The position numbers were made by a program, and so were the translations under genes. From positions 1-22,506 of IMG/VR virus record IMGVR_UViG_3300030116_003980: DNA of 22,506 bases, one strand, 5' to 3'. The stretch comes from a virus. This document shows, in pieces, positions 13,589-21,241 of the stretch (its first letter is position 1; the number at the start of each line of letters is the position of its first letter). The notes beneath the pieces were generated by a model. That model had not been told where the DNA came from and did not search any database. It was given only the letters and a program-made list of their open reading frames with translations.

Positions 13589-13782
13589 GTGAAGAAAACA
13601 TAACAGTCAAGATATTAAATCTATATGCAATGTGGTATCATAAAGAAATGCTTGACGAAACAAGAGAAAACCCACCAATATTAAATGAGTTCCTTGAAGT
13701 TCAAATTAAAGATGGTAATATAGCTGATTTATTTAATAGCATACCAGAGTTAAAAGGTATAGCTAAAGCATTAGAATTGTAA
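13585..13782 (+). CDS. Protein of unknown function, 65 aa
   Basis: An acidic helical protein without a recognisable domain. It overlaps both neighbours by a few bases (ATGA upstream, TAATG downstream), which supports it as a real gene of this operon. Confidence 0.65.
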   Translation: MSEENITVKILNLYAMWYHKEMLDETRENPPILNEFLEVQIKDGNIADLFNSIPELKGIAKALEL

Positions 13783-14045
13783 TGGTAAATCACAAAAAAG
13801 TATATATAACATTTTTTAATTTAGACACATGTGACCACATTCTGTGTACCAGTTGCGGACAAGTTGCTCAAGACATTCATCATATAAATGCGCGGGGTAT
13901 GGGCGGGAGTGAAAAGGATTATATAGAAAATCTTGTAGCGCTATGTAGGATATGTCACGATAAGGCAGAAAGTAGTCGCTCATTTAATAATTATGTTAGG
14001 GTTAAACACCTTAAAAAAATAATTTACATGCTGGAAGAAGAGTAA
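13782..14045 (+). CDS. HNH-type nuclease-like protein, 87 aa
   Basis: A zinc-type HNH layout is visible: CTSC (22-25), DIHHINARGMGGS (31-43), ENL (49-51) and CRICHDK (55-61). Cys22, Cys25, Cys55 and Cys58 could hold zinc, and His33/His34 with His59 could form the active site. Phage HNH proteins nick or cut DNA in packaging, recombination or host-DNA attack. It is the last gene on the plus strand. Confidence 0.8.
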   Translation: MVNHKKVYITFFNLDTCDHILCTSCGQVAQDIHHINARGMGGSEKDYIENLVALCRICHDKAESSRSFNNYVRVKHLKKIIYMLEEE

Positions 14046-14052
14046 TCTTCTT
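14035..14052 (+). terminator. Hairpin at the end of the plus-strand operon
   Basis: AAGAAGA (14035-14041) pairs with TCTTCTT (14046-14052) around a GTAA loop that holds the HNH stop codon. A second short hairpin, GTAGT/ACTAC, lies near the stop of the opposing gene. The T-tract is weak, but the place, in the 50-base gap between converging operons, suits termination or RNA 3' protection. Confidence 0.45.
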
Positions 14053-14095
14053 TCGGTATTGTAAAAACTGCTCTAAAGTATACTCGGTAGTTTGA

Positions 14096-15250
14096 CTACT
14101 TTATAGGTACATTATAGTAATACTCACATTGCATACCATCCTTCTTATGCCACACAAAAGCGTGCGCTCTCTTCATGCACGATATATATCCACTATCATC
14201 ATGCCATTGGTCTGTAGGACTCATACTTCCCAAATGTCTTACAGCTATTCCATTCAACTCTTCTACCTGACCCATTATATTCGTTTTAAGGCTATGTAGA
14301 TGCCCTCTATGCACTTCAATATGTTTTACCTTACTCCACACATCACGGAATCGTTGCGATATTACAGACGCTAAATTTTTGTAGTTCTTTACACGATGTC
14401 CGTGGTCAAAAATTAACAAACACTCGCCATATACATATCCTTTCATCAATGACCTATTATTATCTACTGTAATATGTGGTGTTTGTTCATATATAGCCTC
14501 AAGTGCATCTCCCATATGTAACATAGATTCTTCATCATGATTACCTGGTACTACAATTACTTGTACAGGAGCTTTTTGAGATAATGCATTTATACATTCT
14601 ACTAAAAGCTTTCTACCATATCGGTAAGCCTCATATGCTGATACAGAATTGTTTTGTGGCGTTCCTTTTGTTGTTGATGCAAAAGGTTTGTCTTTATCTA
14701 TATTTAAAAAATCGTTACCTACTACAAATACTATTTTTTCGATTTCGAATCCTCTGGCTCTGTAAAAAAGGGAATCAATAGCATCGTGAAGCCTAGTCCT
14801 AGCCACGTCAAGAGAATAATTATCACCACTAATGCCCAACTTACCAAGATGCAAGTCGTATGCCCCAATTTCAAGCAAATACTTGTCATTATCTTTTGTA
14901 TTAATTTTATAAGTCGGTTTAAATGCATAGGATGAAAAACATTCAAATAAATCTTGTTTTAAATCTTCGGTAAGTTTTGATACATTTTTCCATATATCAA
15001 TTTTTTTAAATTTTGCTTTTGTTCTGTACATTGTTACAGTAACAGGCTTTCTTTTTTTATTAAAACCAGTAACTTCATATGTACCGACATCAAACCAGTC
15101 TACCTCCCATGTTTGTAAGTCTACTTTACAGTTTTTTATTAAATCGTCTAATGATTTAACTCTACTGCTATCTTTTACTGAAACTATTAATGAATCTTTT
15201 TTTTCGTTTTTGATTATCTGCTCGTTGGGTAATTTTTTATTTTTTTCCAC
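14096..15250 (-). CDS. Calcineurin-like metallophosphoesterase, 384 aa
   Basis: The metal-binding motifs of the superfamily appear in order: YDLHLGK (131-137), VGNDFLN (177-183, the GD/GN block), PGNHDE (235-240), FDHGH (281-285) and HRGHLHS (314-320). This is the core of phosphodiesterases and Mre11/SbcD-type nucleases. The first 120 residues are a separate, Lys-rich, unrecognised domain. It is the last gene of the minus-strand run, after the lysis genes. Substrate unknown; nucleic acid processing is likely. Confidence 0.87.
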   Translation of the reverse strand: MEKNKKLPNEQIIKNEKKDSLIVSVKDSSRVKSLDDLIKNCKVDLQTWEVDWFDVGTYEVTGFNKKRKPVTVTMYRTKAKFKKIDIWKNVSKLTEDLKQDLFECFSSYAFKPTYKINTKDNDKYLLEIGAYDLHLGKLGISGDNYSLDVARTRLHDAIDSLFYRARGFEIEKIVFVVGNDFLNIDKDKPFASTTKGTPQNNSVSAYEAYRYGRKLLVECINALSQKAPVQVIVVPGNHDEESMLHMGDALEAIYEQTPHITVDNNRSLMKGYVYGECLLIFDHGHRVKNYKNLASVISQRFRDVWSKVKHIEVHRGHLHSLKTNIMGQVEELNGIAVRHLGSMSPTDQWHDDSGYISCMKRAHAFVWHKKDGMQCEYYYNVPIK

Positions 15251-15515
15251 GATTTCTTGCTCTATTTTTAGATTGCCTTTCTTTCACCATCTTTCCCTTT
15301 TTAGTATGAGACATGTCTTTTTTGTCTTTATTACCATATGTGCCAGATTTACGATTTTTAGCATTTAATTCTGACCTGTATTTTCTACGTTCAGAAGTAG
15401 AATGATATTTTTTATCATATTCTTGCTTTTTTTTGCGTGCTTTAGGGTTTTTTGCGTAAAACTTAGCACTTTTACTTTTACCTTTACTTTTTCCAGCTAA
15501 TGTGTTTCTTGCCAT
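15237..15515 (-). CDS. Very basic small protein, 92 aa
   Basis: The composition is dominated by Lys, Arg, Ser and Asn, with SERRKYRSELNAKNRKSGTY in the middle and KNRARNRGKK at the end. I recall similar proteins in marine phages, where they are unassigned. It probably binds nucleic acid and could be a packaged internal protein. It overlaps the phosphoesterase start by 14 bases. Confidence 0.7.
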   Translation of the reverse strand: MARNTLAGKSKGKSKSAKFYAKNPKARKKKQEYDKKYHSTSERRKYRSELNAKNRKSGTYGNKDKKDMSHTKKGKMVKERQSKNRARNRGKK

Positions 15516-15517
15516 AA

Positions 15518-15664
15518 CTATAATTCTTTTGGTTCAAATAAAAATGCAAAATAAAAAAGAGGTAAATAAAAATGATGTTCCCAATATGGGTGCGTTTCAG
15601 TAGGCTCAAAGGTTCTAAAACCAAAAAGTATACCTGTATATAAACCTATTTCTAATTTACGCAT
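15518..15664 (-). CDS. Small aromatic-rich protein, 48 aa
   Basis: The ATG at 15664 overlaps the preceding stop (TAATG), so it is preferred over an in-frame ATG 42 bases upstream inside that gene. The product MRKLEIGLYTGILFGFRTFE and onward is rich in Phe, Tyr, Leu and His and ends in FAFLFEPKEL. It may be a peripheral membrane or short membrane-spanning protein. Unknown function; near the lysis genes. Confidence 0.6.
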   Translation of the reverse strand: MRKLEIGLYTGILFGFRTFEPTETHPYWEHHFYLPLFYFAFLFEPKEL

Positions 15665-16047
15665 TACATTATATTTTTTTCGCTTACACCTATATCTATA
15701 AGCCATTGTTTAATTTTAATACCTGGAGATTCGTCAAAATATAACGAAGCAGAACCTATTTTAAGATGCTGATTATATAATAAATGATACATTACTATAT
15801 TTTCTAAGCTATCATACTGCTTCCAGGTGGCGGTGTCAGCAACTTTACCATCTAGTTTACCGCCTATATAAGCTATATGCTTGTAGGACTCACATGTAGT
15901 TGGGTGTTCTGACTCTACCGCTCTGTACCTTGAAAGCTGTCCATTAAAGTGTATTATATCGCAAGATACAGATAAATTATATTCTTTTTTTTCGGGTACA
16001 TGTTTATATTCAGTACCAGTAGAGTGTATTATTAAATACTCAATCAC
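15664..16047 (-). CDS. T7-lysozyme-like amidase fold with lost metal ligands, 127 aa
   Basis: Several blocks align by eye to N-acetylmuramoyl-L-alanine amidases of the Amidase_2 type. They are YLIIHST (4-10), IAYIGGKLDGKVADTATWKQ (58-77) and the end IGSASLYFDESPGIKIKQWL (97-116). In T7 lysozyme zinc is held by two His and one Cys. Here the first His (His8) remains. The GH of the second block reads GS (Ser99), and the CPSFD block reads SPGIK (Ser107 for Cys). Hydrolysis is therefore unlikely. The protein may bind peptidoglycan or regulate, as T7 lysozyme binds RNA polymerase. It follows the holin-like gene (ATGA overlap). Confidence 0.68.
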   Translation of the reverse strand: MIEYLIIHSTGTEYKHVPEKKEYNLSVSCDIIHFNGQLSRYRAVESEHPTTCESYKHIAYIGGKLDGKVADTATWKQYDSLENIVMYHLLYNQHLKIGSASLYFDESPGIKIKQWLIDIGVSEKNIM

Positions 16048-16430
16048 TTTTTTCTTATTTTCTCAATACTGCGTCCTGCAAAATATGCACCATACACAGT
16101 AATCAAAAGTGTTTGATATATAGGAATATACGCTGGAGCTATTTCAAACCCACCAGCATTACCATCAAATATAGATATAACAACAAACATTGCTGTTAAA
16201 AATATGCATATTAATGGTCTTATATTTTTAGAAAGCCAGTTATCAGACTTCATGTCGGCTTCCCATCGCCTTGTGACTTGTTCTTGAGCCTGGGACTCAG
16301 CTTTCATCATTACTTCTTTTATGGCTTTTTTAGCAGCCATAGCTTCTTCTTTAGACGTAGATAAATTATCTATTACATTACCTACTTTTTCTATCACTCC
16401 CCCACTTAAAAAGCTTAATAATTTGCTCAT
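16044..16430 (-). CDS. Holin-like membrane protein, 128 aa
   Basis: Two membrane helices lie at about 72-88 and 101-119, after a long helical N-terminal part rich in Ala, Glu and Lys. The block WLSKNIRPLICIFLTAMFV (65-83) matches the Holin_3TM family seen in phages and gene transfer agents. It lies between the M15 endolysin and the amidase-like gene and overlaps both. Likely role: permeabilising the inner membrane to time lysis. Confidence 0.8.
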   Translation of the reverse strand: MSKLLSFLSGGVIEKVGNVIDNLSTSKEEAMAAKKAIKEVMMKAESQAQEQVTRRWEADMKSDNWLSKNIRPLICIFLTAMFVVISIFDGNAGGFEIAPAYIPIYQTLLITVYGAYFAGRSIEKIRKK

Positions 16431-16894
16431 ATAATAGTTACTATGTCAGCAATTTTATAAGCAGTATCACCATCTTTATCTTTATATGCTTCTAAAACTT
16501 GCTTCCTGTTTTTTTCTTTTTTTAACGATATATGTATCCAAGCAAAATCAAATTCATTTATCATTTGGTCAAACTGTAAACCAGATTTTAAAACCCATTG
16601 ATATATTTCTTGGTTGCACATTTGACCATCTTTCCAAAATTGCAAGTCCAAAGCTTCACCTTTACAATGTTGACTTTTAGTACTTCCACCAATAGCACGA
16701 TTGAGTTGCGGACTGCGATAACCACTACTAATACGGATAGGACCAAGAGCGTCCCGCATAGGTTGTATAAGCTCTGTAATAAGAACTTGCATATTTGCCA
16801 AATGTTTTTTAGAAGGCTCATTGCTAATGCCTAATCTTGTTGCTGTATTGCTTCGAGTAATCTCTGACAATACAAAGTTTTTACTTAATCTCAT
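16427..16894 (-). CDS. Peptidase M15 family endolysin, 155 aa
   Basis: The layout is that of M15A zinc D-Ala-D-Ala peptidases: RISSGYRSPQLNRAIGGSTK (54-73), SQHCKGEALDL (74-84) and FAWIHIS (117-123). His76, Asp83 and His121 are the expected zinc ligands. It cuts the peptide cross-links of host peptidoglycan. No signal peptide is seen, so export depends on the holin-like neighbour. The motif set is complete, so this is probably the active lysis enzyme of the pair with the degenerate amidase. Confidence 0.9.
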   Translation of the reverse strand: MRLSKNFVLSEITRSNTATRLGISNEPSKKHLANMQVLITELIQPMRDALGPIRISSGYRSPQLNRAIGGSTKSQHCKGEALDLQFWKDGQMCNQEIYQWVLKSGLQFDQMINEFDFAWIHISLKKEKNRKQVLEAYKDKDGDTAYKIADIVTII

Positions 16895-16900
16895 AATTTA

Positions 16901-17239
16901 TTAAAACGCTTCCATTATTATTTCATCTACCGACTCCTGTACTTCTTTTCTAGTAGCCTCCATCGTCATCATAATATTTGCCTGAAACCTTTTTACCTCT
17001 TCATTGTTGTTAAAAACTACTAATGTAGGAACTACAACAATTTTATATTCACTTGCCCATCTAGAGTCTGTTGTTATATCGACTCGTTCTGTATCACAGT
17101 CTGTAAGCTTGTTTAACCAAGCTACTTCATTGGTTTTGTTAAAACTAGCATTAAATTCTACTACATGTAAACCATTAGGAAAATCTTGTGAACATGCAAT
17201 TGTTGATAAAAGAAAAATTATATATAGTAACTTTTTCAT
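16901..17239 (-). CDS. Thioredoxin-like lipoprotein lacking the CXXC motif, 112 aa
   Basis: MKKLLYIIFLLSTIACSQ is a signal peptide with a lipobox-like end, so Cys16 is probably lipidated. VVEFNASFNKTNEV (26-39) occupies the place of the thioredoxin WCGPC segment, but Asn34 and Asn37 replace both cysteines. VVVPTLVVFNNNEEVKRFQ (68-86) keeps the cis-Pro loop. It cannot do disulfide exchange by the usual route. I recall similar proteins in Bacteroidota phages. It sits between the endolysin and a membrane/coiled-coil protein, so an envelope role in lysis is possible. Confidence 0.75.
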   Translation of the reverse strand: MKKLLYIIFLLSTIACSQDFPNGLHVVEFNASFNKTNEVAWLNKLTDCDTERVDITTDSRWASEYKIVVVPTLVVFNNNEEVKRFQANIMMTMEATRKEVQESVDEIIMEAF

Positions 17240-17243
17240 AATC

Positions 17244-17528
17244 TTATCTTAATTTATCAATCTTCTCTTCCATTCTAATCATTTGGGTTTTTATTTCTTT
17301 TACATCGTCTTGTGTAGTCATAATAGTCTGTCGAATAAGTTGGTCCTTCATATCGTATTCCATACGAGTAATTTCAGGGTCAGGAGGGAGGGGTAGTTCT
17401 TTAGCTTCTGTTATGTCTGATTGCAAGGTAAACCACATACCTACAAGTGTGAAGATTAGTACTGCTATTCCAGCTAAAGTTTTTATACTTAACTGTAAAG
17501 TTGTGTCTTCATTTATTTCTTTTGCCAT
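17244..17528 (-). CDS. Membrane protein with coiled coil, inner-spanin-like candidate, 94 aa
   Basis: A short N-terminal stretch, one membrane helix (about 15-35), a Pro-rich link (PLPPDPE) and a long heptad-type helix to the end (55-94, with EIKTQMIRMEEKIDKLR). This is the shape of an inner-membrane spanin subunit, with the coiled coil in the periplasm. A lipoprotein gene follows at once, as in two-gene spanins, but that lipoprotein has an unusual thioredoxin-like fold. Family not recognised; the spanin idea rests on layout only. Confidence 0.6.
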   Translation of the reverse strand: MAKEINEDTTLQLSIKTLAGIAVLIFTLVGMWFTLQSDITEAKELPLPPDPEITRMEYDMKDQLIRQTIMTTQDDVKEIKTQMIRMEEKIDKLR

Positions 17529-17530
17529 GA

Positions 17531-18565
17531 TTAAAATATTACATAATTAATTCCTACACTAAAGTTATGCCATTGTCTGTTCCAATACTTATTATATCTT
17601 CCTTCTACAAATATACCTAAACTTTTGTTAAATCTATAGCCATATATTAAACCAACAGAATAATCAATCCATTGACCACCTTTATAGTTATAATAAGAGT
17701 ACTCATTATTTGTATCTAAATGATATGGCATTATGTTTCCCCAAGTGTGAAACCAAAAATCTTTTGTAAAATGATAATAGTCTAAACCAAACACAAAAGA
17801 ATACTCAACAATATTTTTTAAACTATTTCTTTGTTTTTCTACATAATTATTTATAACTTCAGGTATAATAACTTCTTCCCACACTTCTTGACTATTTGCA
17901 ACAAGAGTTCCATCAGGAGAAAAATACTCTCCATCTAACGTAATAGAGTAACCCTCTTGGATAGCAAGGTAAGTATAATGGAGACTACCATTAGCGAGTA
18001 CCCACTCGTCCAGAGGGTTGAAGCCGTAGGGTTCGGCAAGTCTTTGCACTAAACCCCCGTTAAACGAAAGCTTGCCGTCCCTTACTTTTAATCTAAATCT
18101 TTCAGATGCTTCAAAATATTTTATATCAGCAAACCCATCTTCCAGGTATTCAACTTTTGTTACCCAGCTGTCTGCTACATATCTTACAAAGTGGTGTTGA
18201 TTAATATAATTAATTCCTAATCGTCTTACAAAATCAGCTTCAAATAAATATTCAAAGCCATCGACTCTACCAATGGTGGCTGCATCACTATATGAATTTT
18301 CTGTACCATTATAAAAAGTAAGAGCCCTGTTTTCATATCCAAATCGTTTTATTTTTCTAAGTCCTATAGATATATTATAATCAAATGGAGTTTTTATAAC
18401 ATCTTCTTGTAAAGAACCAGAGGTAACAGACCATATTTGGTTGTCCCCTAATGATGTACCACCATTAACTGCAGCATAAAATGTAGAATATTTAAATATT
18501 TTATGTAAAGCTTGTGCGTTACCTATAAAAGGAATTAACAATAAAACTATAAGTAACTTTTTCAT
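17531..18565 (-). CDS. Exported outer-membrane beta-barrel-like protein, 344 aa
   Basis: MKKLLIVLLLIPFIGNAQA is a clear signal peptide. The mature part is rich in aromatic and glycine residues with alternating patterns, and the end IFVEGRYNKYWNRQ then FSVGINYVIF has the terminal aromatic residue expected of outer-membrane barrels. Blocks such as GLDYYHFTKDFWFHTWGNI and YSVGLIYGYRF look like barrel strands. The family is not recognised. It overlaps the T9SS-sorted protein gene by four bases and is made right after it, so the two may act together at the host surface. Confidence 0.72.
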   Translation of the reverse strand: MKKLLIVLLLIPFIGNAQALHKIFKYSTFYAAVNGGTSLGDNQIWSVTSGSLQEDVIKTPFDYNISIGLRKIKRFGYENRALTFYNGTENSYSDAATIGRVDGFEYLFEADFVRRLGINYINQHHFVRYVADSWVTKVEYLEDGFADIKYFEASERFRLKVRDGKLSFNGGLVQRLAEPYGFNPLDEWVLANGSLHYTYLAIQEGYSITLDGEYFSPDGTLVANSQEVWEEVIIPEVINNYVEKQRNSLKNIVEYSFVFGLDYYHFTKDFWFHTWGNIMPYHLDTNNEYSYYNYKGGQWIDYSVGLIYGYRFNKSLGIFVEGRYNKYWNRQWHNFSVGINYVIF

Positions 18566-20739
18566 TTCTTTAATACTTTTGTAGTGCTTGTGTTACCTTT
18601 ATATGTAACGTTAAAATTATATACGCCTGTAGGTAACAAGCTTACATCTAATTGATTAAGACCTTTGTGTGTTTGGTTTTCTTTTATTTTAATAATAAGT
18701 TTTCCTGATACATCATATACTTTTATTCCTACACGTCCGTTTGTTAATATATTTAACACATCACCCATAGGGTTAGGGTACATAACTATATTATGACCTC
18801 TAAGTAAATCTCTTGTATCAAGTGGACTATCTCCATTACAATGCCAATATAATTGTTGACACTTTTCATCCCAAGAATTGTTACAACAATAAGGGTCTAC
18901 TATAATAACCCAAGCATAACAAGTATCATTTAACCAATATGGATTACCAGGACCATCAACACAACCTGCATCATATAAACATTCAGCGTCTGTATTAGCA
19001 AAAGGCTCATAATTATATGCATCAGCATCCATGCAACCTTCTACAATTAATTCACACTCGTCTTCCGTATTTGCAAGAGAGTCATAATTAAATGCTGTGC
19101 TGTCCATACAACCATATATAAATGGTATACAGCTAAAATCTTCTGTATTAGCTTCTTCATTGTAATTATAAGCTTCTGGGTCAGTACAACCAAGAACTGT
19201 TGTAAAACAAGCTCCTTCTAACTCTATATTAGCTATAGGGTCATAGTTGTCAGCCATAGGGTCCATGCAACCAAAGTACAAACAAGAACTATCTGAAACA
19301 TTTGCTGCGTCATTAAAGTTCCATGCTATTGAGTCCATACATCCATATACAAAAGACTCACACTCTCCATCATCTACGTTAGCTAAAGAGTCATAATTAA
19401 AAGCAAGAGAGTTTGTACAGCCATATACTACAGGTATACAACTATTGTCGCTTGTGTTAGCCTCTGGGTTGTAATTAAATGCATCTTCTTGCAAACAACC
19501 ATATACTGTTTCTATACAATAATCTCCACAATAAGGTAATGCGCTATATATATGCCAAAATGGTGGTTCAAAAGGCTGTAAAGCTCCTGCACCATTCATG
19601 GCAAAAGGGTTCGCACCTCCTGATATTAATAAATCTAAATGCTCATTATATAAAAAGAAAGAGTTGTGCATTGTTTGAAACTCTAATTCTTCTTGTGGTA
19701 CTTGTGGTGGCCCTAATTCAAAATACCTAATATGCACAGGCATGTCTGTTCTTAAATATAACCACTTAATTTCTTCGTATATACCAGGACCTAATGTATA
19801 AACTCCGTGTATACTATCTCCTTGTGTAACGGCTAAATGTGAGTCTCCCCATCCATCTCCGCCAGCGTCATTTAATACTAACTTATACTCACATACAGGT
19901 ATTATATCATTTAATGTGGCTTCAGGGTCGTAATTATATGCATTCCAATCTAAACAACCTACAATGTGTTCTGTTTCACAACTACCATCGTCTACTTGTG
20001 CAAATGGATTAAACTCCATGTATGCAGTATTCATACAACCATACACAGTAGGTATTTCACAATCTTCTACATATATAACGCCTGAATATGCTGCAGCTCC
20101 AAAATTAGAATCAGGTAACTCCCACAATACATCAGGACTACCACAAGGCTCTAAGTCTCCCATAATAGTAAAGCTACCATCAGAGCCACCCCATTGACTA
20201 CCACCTAAACCATCACCGTATGTATCACTTAATATAAGCTCTACGCCTGTTTCAGGTACACATACTTGATATGGTATTGTAGAATTAGCCTGACTATATG
20301 TATACTCACCTGCCATTACGCTTTCTACTGGTTGACCTGTAGTTATATCTGTAAGTATCCAACCTGTTTCTCCAGGATATTGGTCAAGCGTTATTTCTAA
20401 AAGCATTTTAGCTTCACCCTCACCACACTCTACATTAGCACAACTACCATTGTCTGTATCTGCTAAAGGGTTATAATTTATAGCCTCAGGGTCCATACAC
20501 CCAGGAGTAATATTTGGGTCTATTGGTAAAGGACAGTCACCTTCATCAAAGCCAAATTCAGGACAGTTAAAATCTATAAAATAACCATTCCAGGAATAAG
20601 CATTGTTATCACAATAACCATCACCTAACCATTCTTCAGGAGCTTCGTTTCCTGCACAATCTACAAATATTGAATCTTGAGAAAATGCGTTAAGAGTTAT
20701 AAACGCAATAAGATATAGTAATTTTTTTAGCATTTCCAT
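18562..20739 (-). CDS. Phage-encoded T9SS-sorted surface protein with LNR-like domain and ten Cys repeats, 725 aa
   Basis: The order of parts is: signal peptide (1-20; the second Met at residue 3 is also a possible start); an LNR/Notch-like Cys module with LGDGYCDNNAY and FGFDEGDC (28-69); and ten modules of the pattern GC-x-D-x-x-A-x-N-Y-x-P-x-A-x-x-D-x-x-C, at about 80-100, 234-254, 261-283, 414-434, 440-460, 466-486, 490-511, 517-537, 543-562 and 568-587. Two longer insert domains (104-230 and 284-408) hold YGDGLGG and GGDGWGD, which may bind calcium. A Cys-rich module YCCNNSWDEKC (617-627) follows. The end (648-725) has VMYPNPMGDVLNI, KVYDVSGKLI and LPTGVYNFNV, the type A sorting domain that directs cargo through type IX secretion. 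It is made together with the barrel protein. Confidence 0.9.
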   Translation of the reverse strand: MEMLKKLLYLIAFITLNAFSQDSIFVDCAGNEAPEEWLGDGYCDNNAYSWNGYFIDFNCPEFGFDEGDCPLPIDPNITPGCMDPEAINYNPLADTDNGSCANVECGEGEAKMLLEITLDQYPGETGWILTDITTGQPVESVMAGEYTYSQANSTIPYQVCVPETGVELILSDTYGDGLGGSQWGGSDGSFTIMGDLEPCGSPDVLWELPDSNFGAAAYSGVIYVEDCEIPTVYGCMNTAYMEFNPFAQVDDGSCETEHIVGCLDWNAYNYDPEATLNDIIPVCEYKLVLNDAGGDGWGDSHLAVTQGDSIHGVYTLGPGIYEEIKWLYLRTDMPVHIRYFELGPPQVPQEELEFQTMHNSFFLYNEHLDLLISGGANPFAMNGAGALQPFEPPFWHIYSALPYCGDYCIETVYGCLQEDAFNYNPEANTSDNSCIPVVYGCTNSLAFNYDSLANVDDGECESFVYGCMDSIAWNFNDAANVSDSSCLYFGCMDPMADNYDPIANIELEGACFTTVLGCTDPEAYNYNEEANTEDFSCIPFIYGCMDSTAFNYDSLANTEDECELIVEGCMDADAYNYEPFANTDAECLYDAGCVDGPGNPYWLNDTCYAWVIIVDPYCCNNSWDEKCQQLYWHCNGDSPLDTRDLLRGHNIVMYPNPMGDVLNILTNGRVGIKVYDVSGKLIIKIKENQTHKGLNQLDVSLLPTGVYNFNVTYKGNTSTTKVLKK

Positions 20740-21026
20740 CTTCTTCTAGCTTGACGTATTCTTGAATTAGGATTATTTCTTGTTTTTGCACTACTTCTTT
20801 TTAGTTGACCTAACGAACGAGCACAATATGATTTACGTCTTTTAGCTGCTTTACTACCTTTCTTAACTTTACCTGTTACAGCAGTCTTAAGCTTGCTACC
20901 AGGGTTAGCTTTTCTATATGCTCTAACACCTTTTGCTGTCATACCAGCTCCAGATTTTGTAGAACGATAGTTTGCGCCTTTACCCTTGGTGGTTCTTCTT
21001 ATAGGGTTTTCTTTTTTTCTAGGCAT
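20727..21026 (-). CDS. Basic marine-phage protein, DUF6321-like, 99 aa
   Basis: A Lys/Arg/Gly/Ser-rich chain with the segment GMTAKGVRAYRKANPGSKLK (28-47), then TAVTGKVKKGSKAAKRRKSY (48-67) and CARSLGQLKR, and RIRQARRRWKC at the end. I recognise this pattern from cyanophages and other marine phages (DUF6321-like). Its role is not known; a DNA-binding or virion-internal role is possible. It overlaps the T9SS cargo gene slightly and abuts the next basic protein. Confidence 0.8.
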   Translation of the reverse strand: MPRKKENPIRRTTKGKGANYRSTKSGAGMTAKGVRAYRKANPGSKLKTAVTGKVKKGSKAAKRRKSYCARSLGQLKRSSAKTRNNPNSRIRQARRRWKC

Positions 21027-21241
21027 TAGTCGTATTGTTTTTCAAAATTACACTTAGAACATACCATACCACCATGTGCATAGCTTTTACGCTTTTTCTT
21101 TTTAGCAGTTTTAGCAGCTCTTCTAAAATTAGCATCAGTTGGTGCGCCTTTAGCACCTTTTTTTCTCATTTTCTCTCCGCTTCCTGCTTTAATTCTCTTG
21201 CGTTTCGCATGTATGTTTGCGTATAATCCTCGTTTAGCCAT
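21026..21241 (-). CDS. Basic marine-phage protein with CxxC pair, 71 aa
   Basis: The start MAKRGLYANIHAKRKRIKAG and the following SGEKMRKKGAKGAPTDANF are typical of a small family frequent in marine phages. The C-terminus has CSKC (a possible zinc site) not far from His54. I chose the ATG at 21241 because it gives the family N-terminus; an in-frame ATG at 21283 would overlap the previous gene further. Function unknown. Confidence 0.8.
   Translation of the reverse strand: MAKRGLYANIHAKRKRIKAGSGEKMRKKGAKGAPTDANFRRAAKTAKKKKRKSYAHGGMVCSKCNFEKQYD

Noticed and set aside
13407-13592. A 61-codon frame overlapping the AT-hook gene
   Set aside because: Shadow frame; the 13367 frame has a sensible membrane helix, AT-hook and coupled stop/start.
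16588-16834. Frames on both strands over the M15 peptidase gene
   Set aside because: They lie wholly inside a gene with complete catalytic motifs and show no domain.
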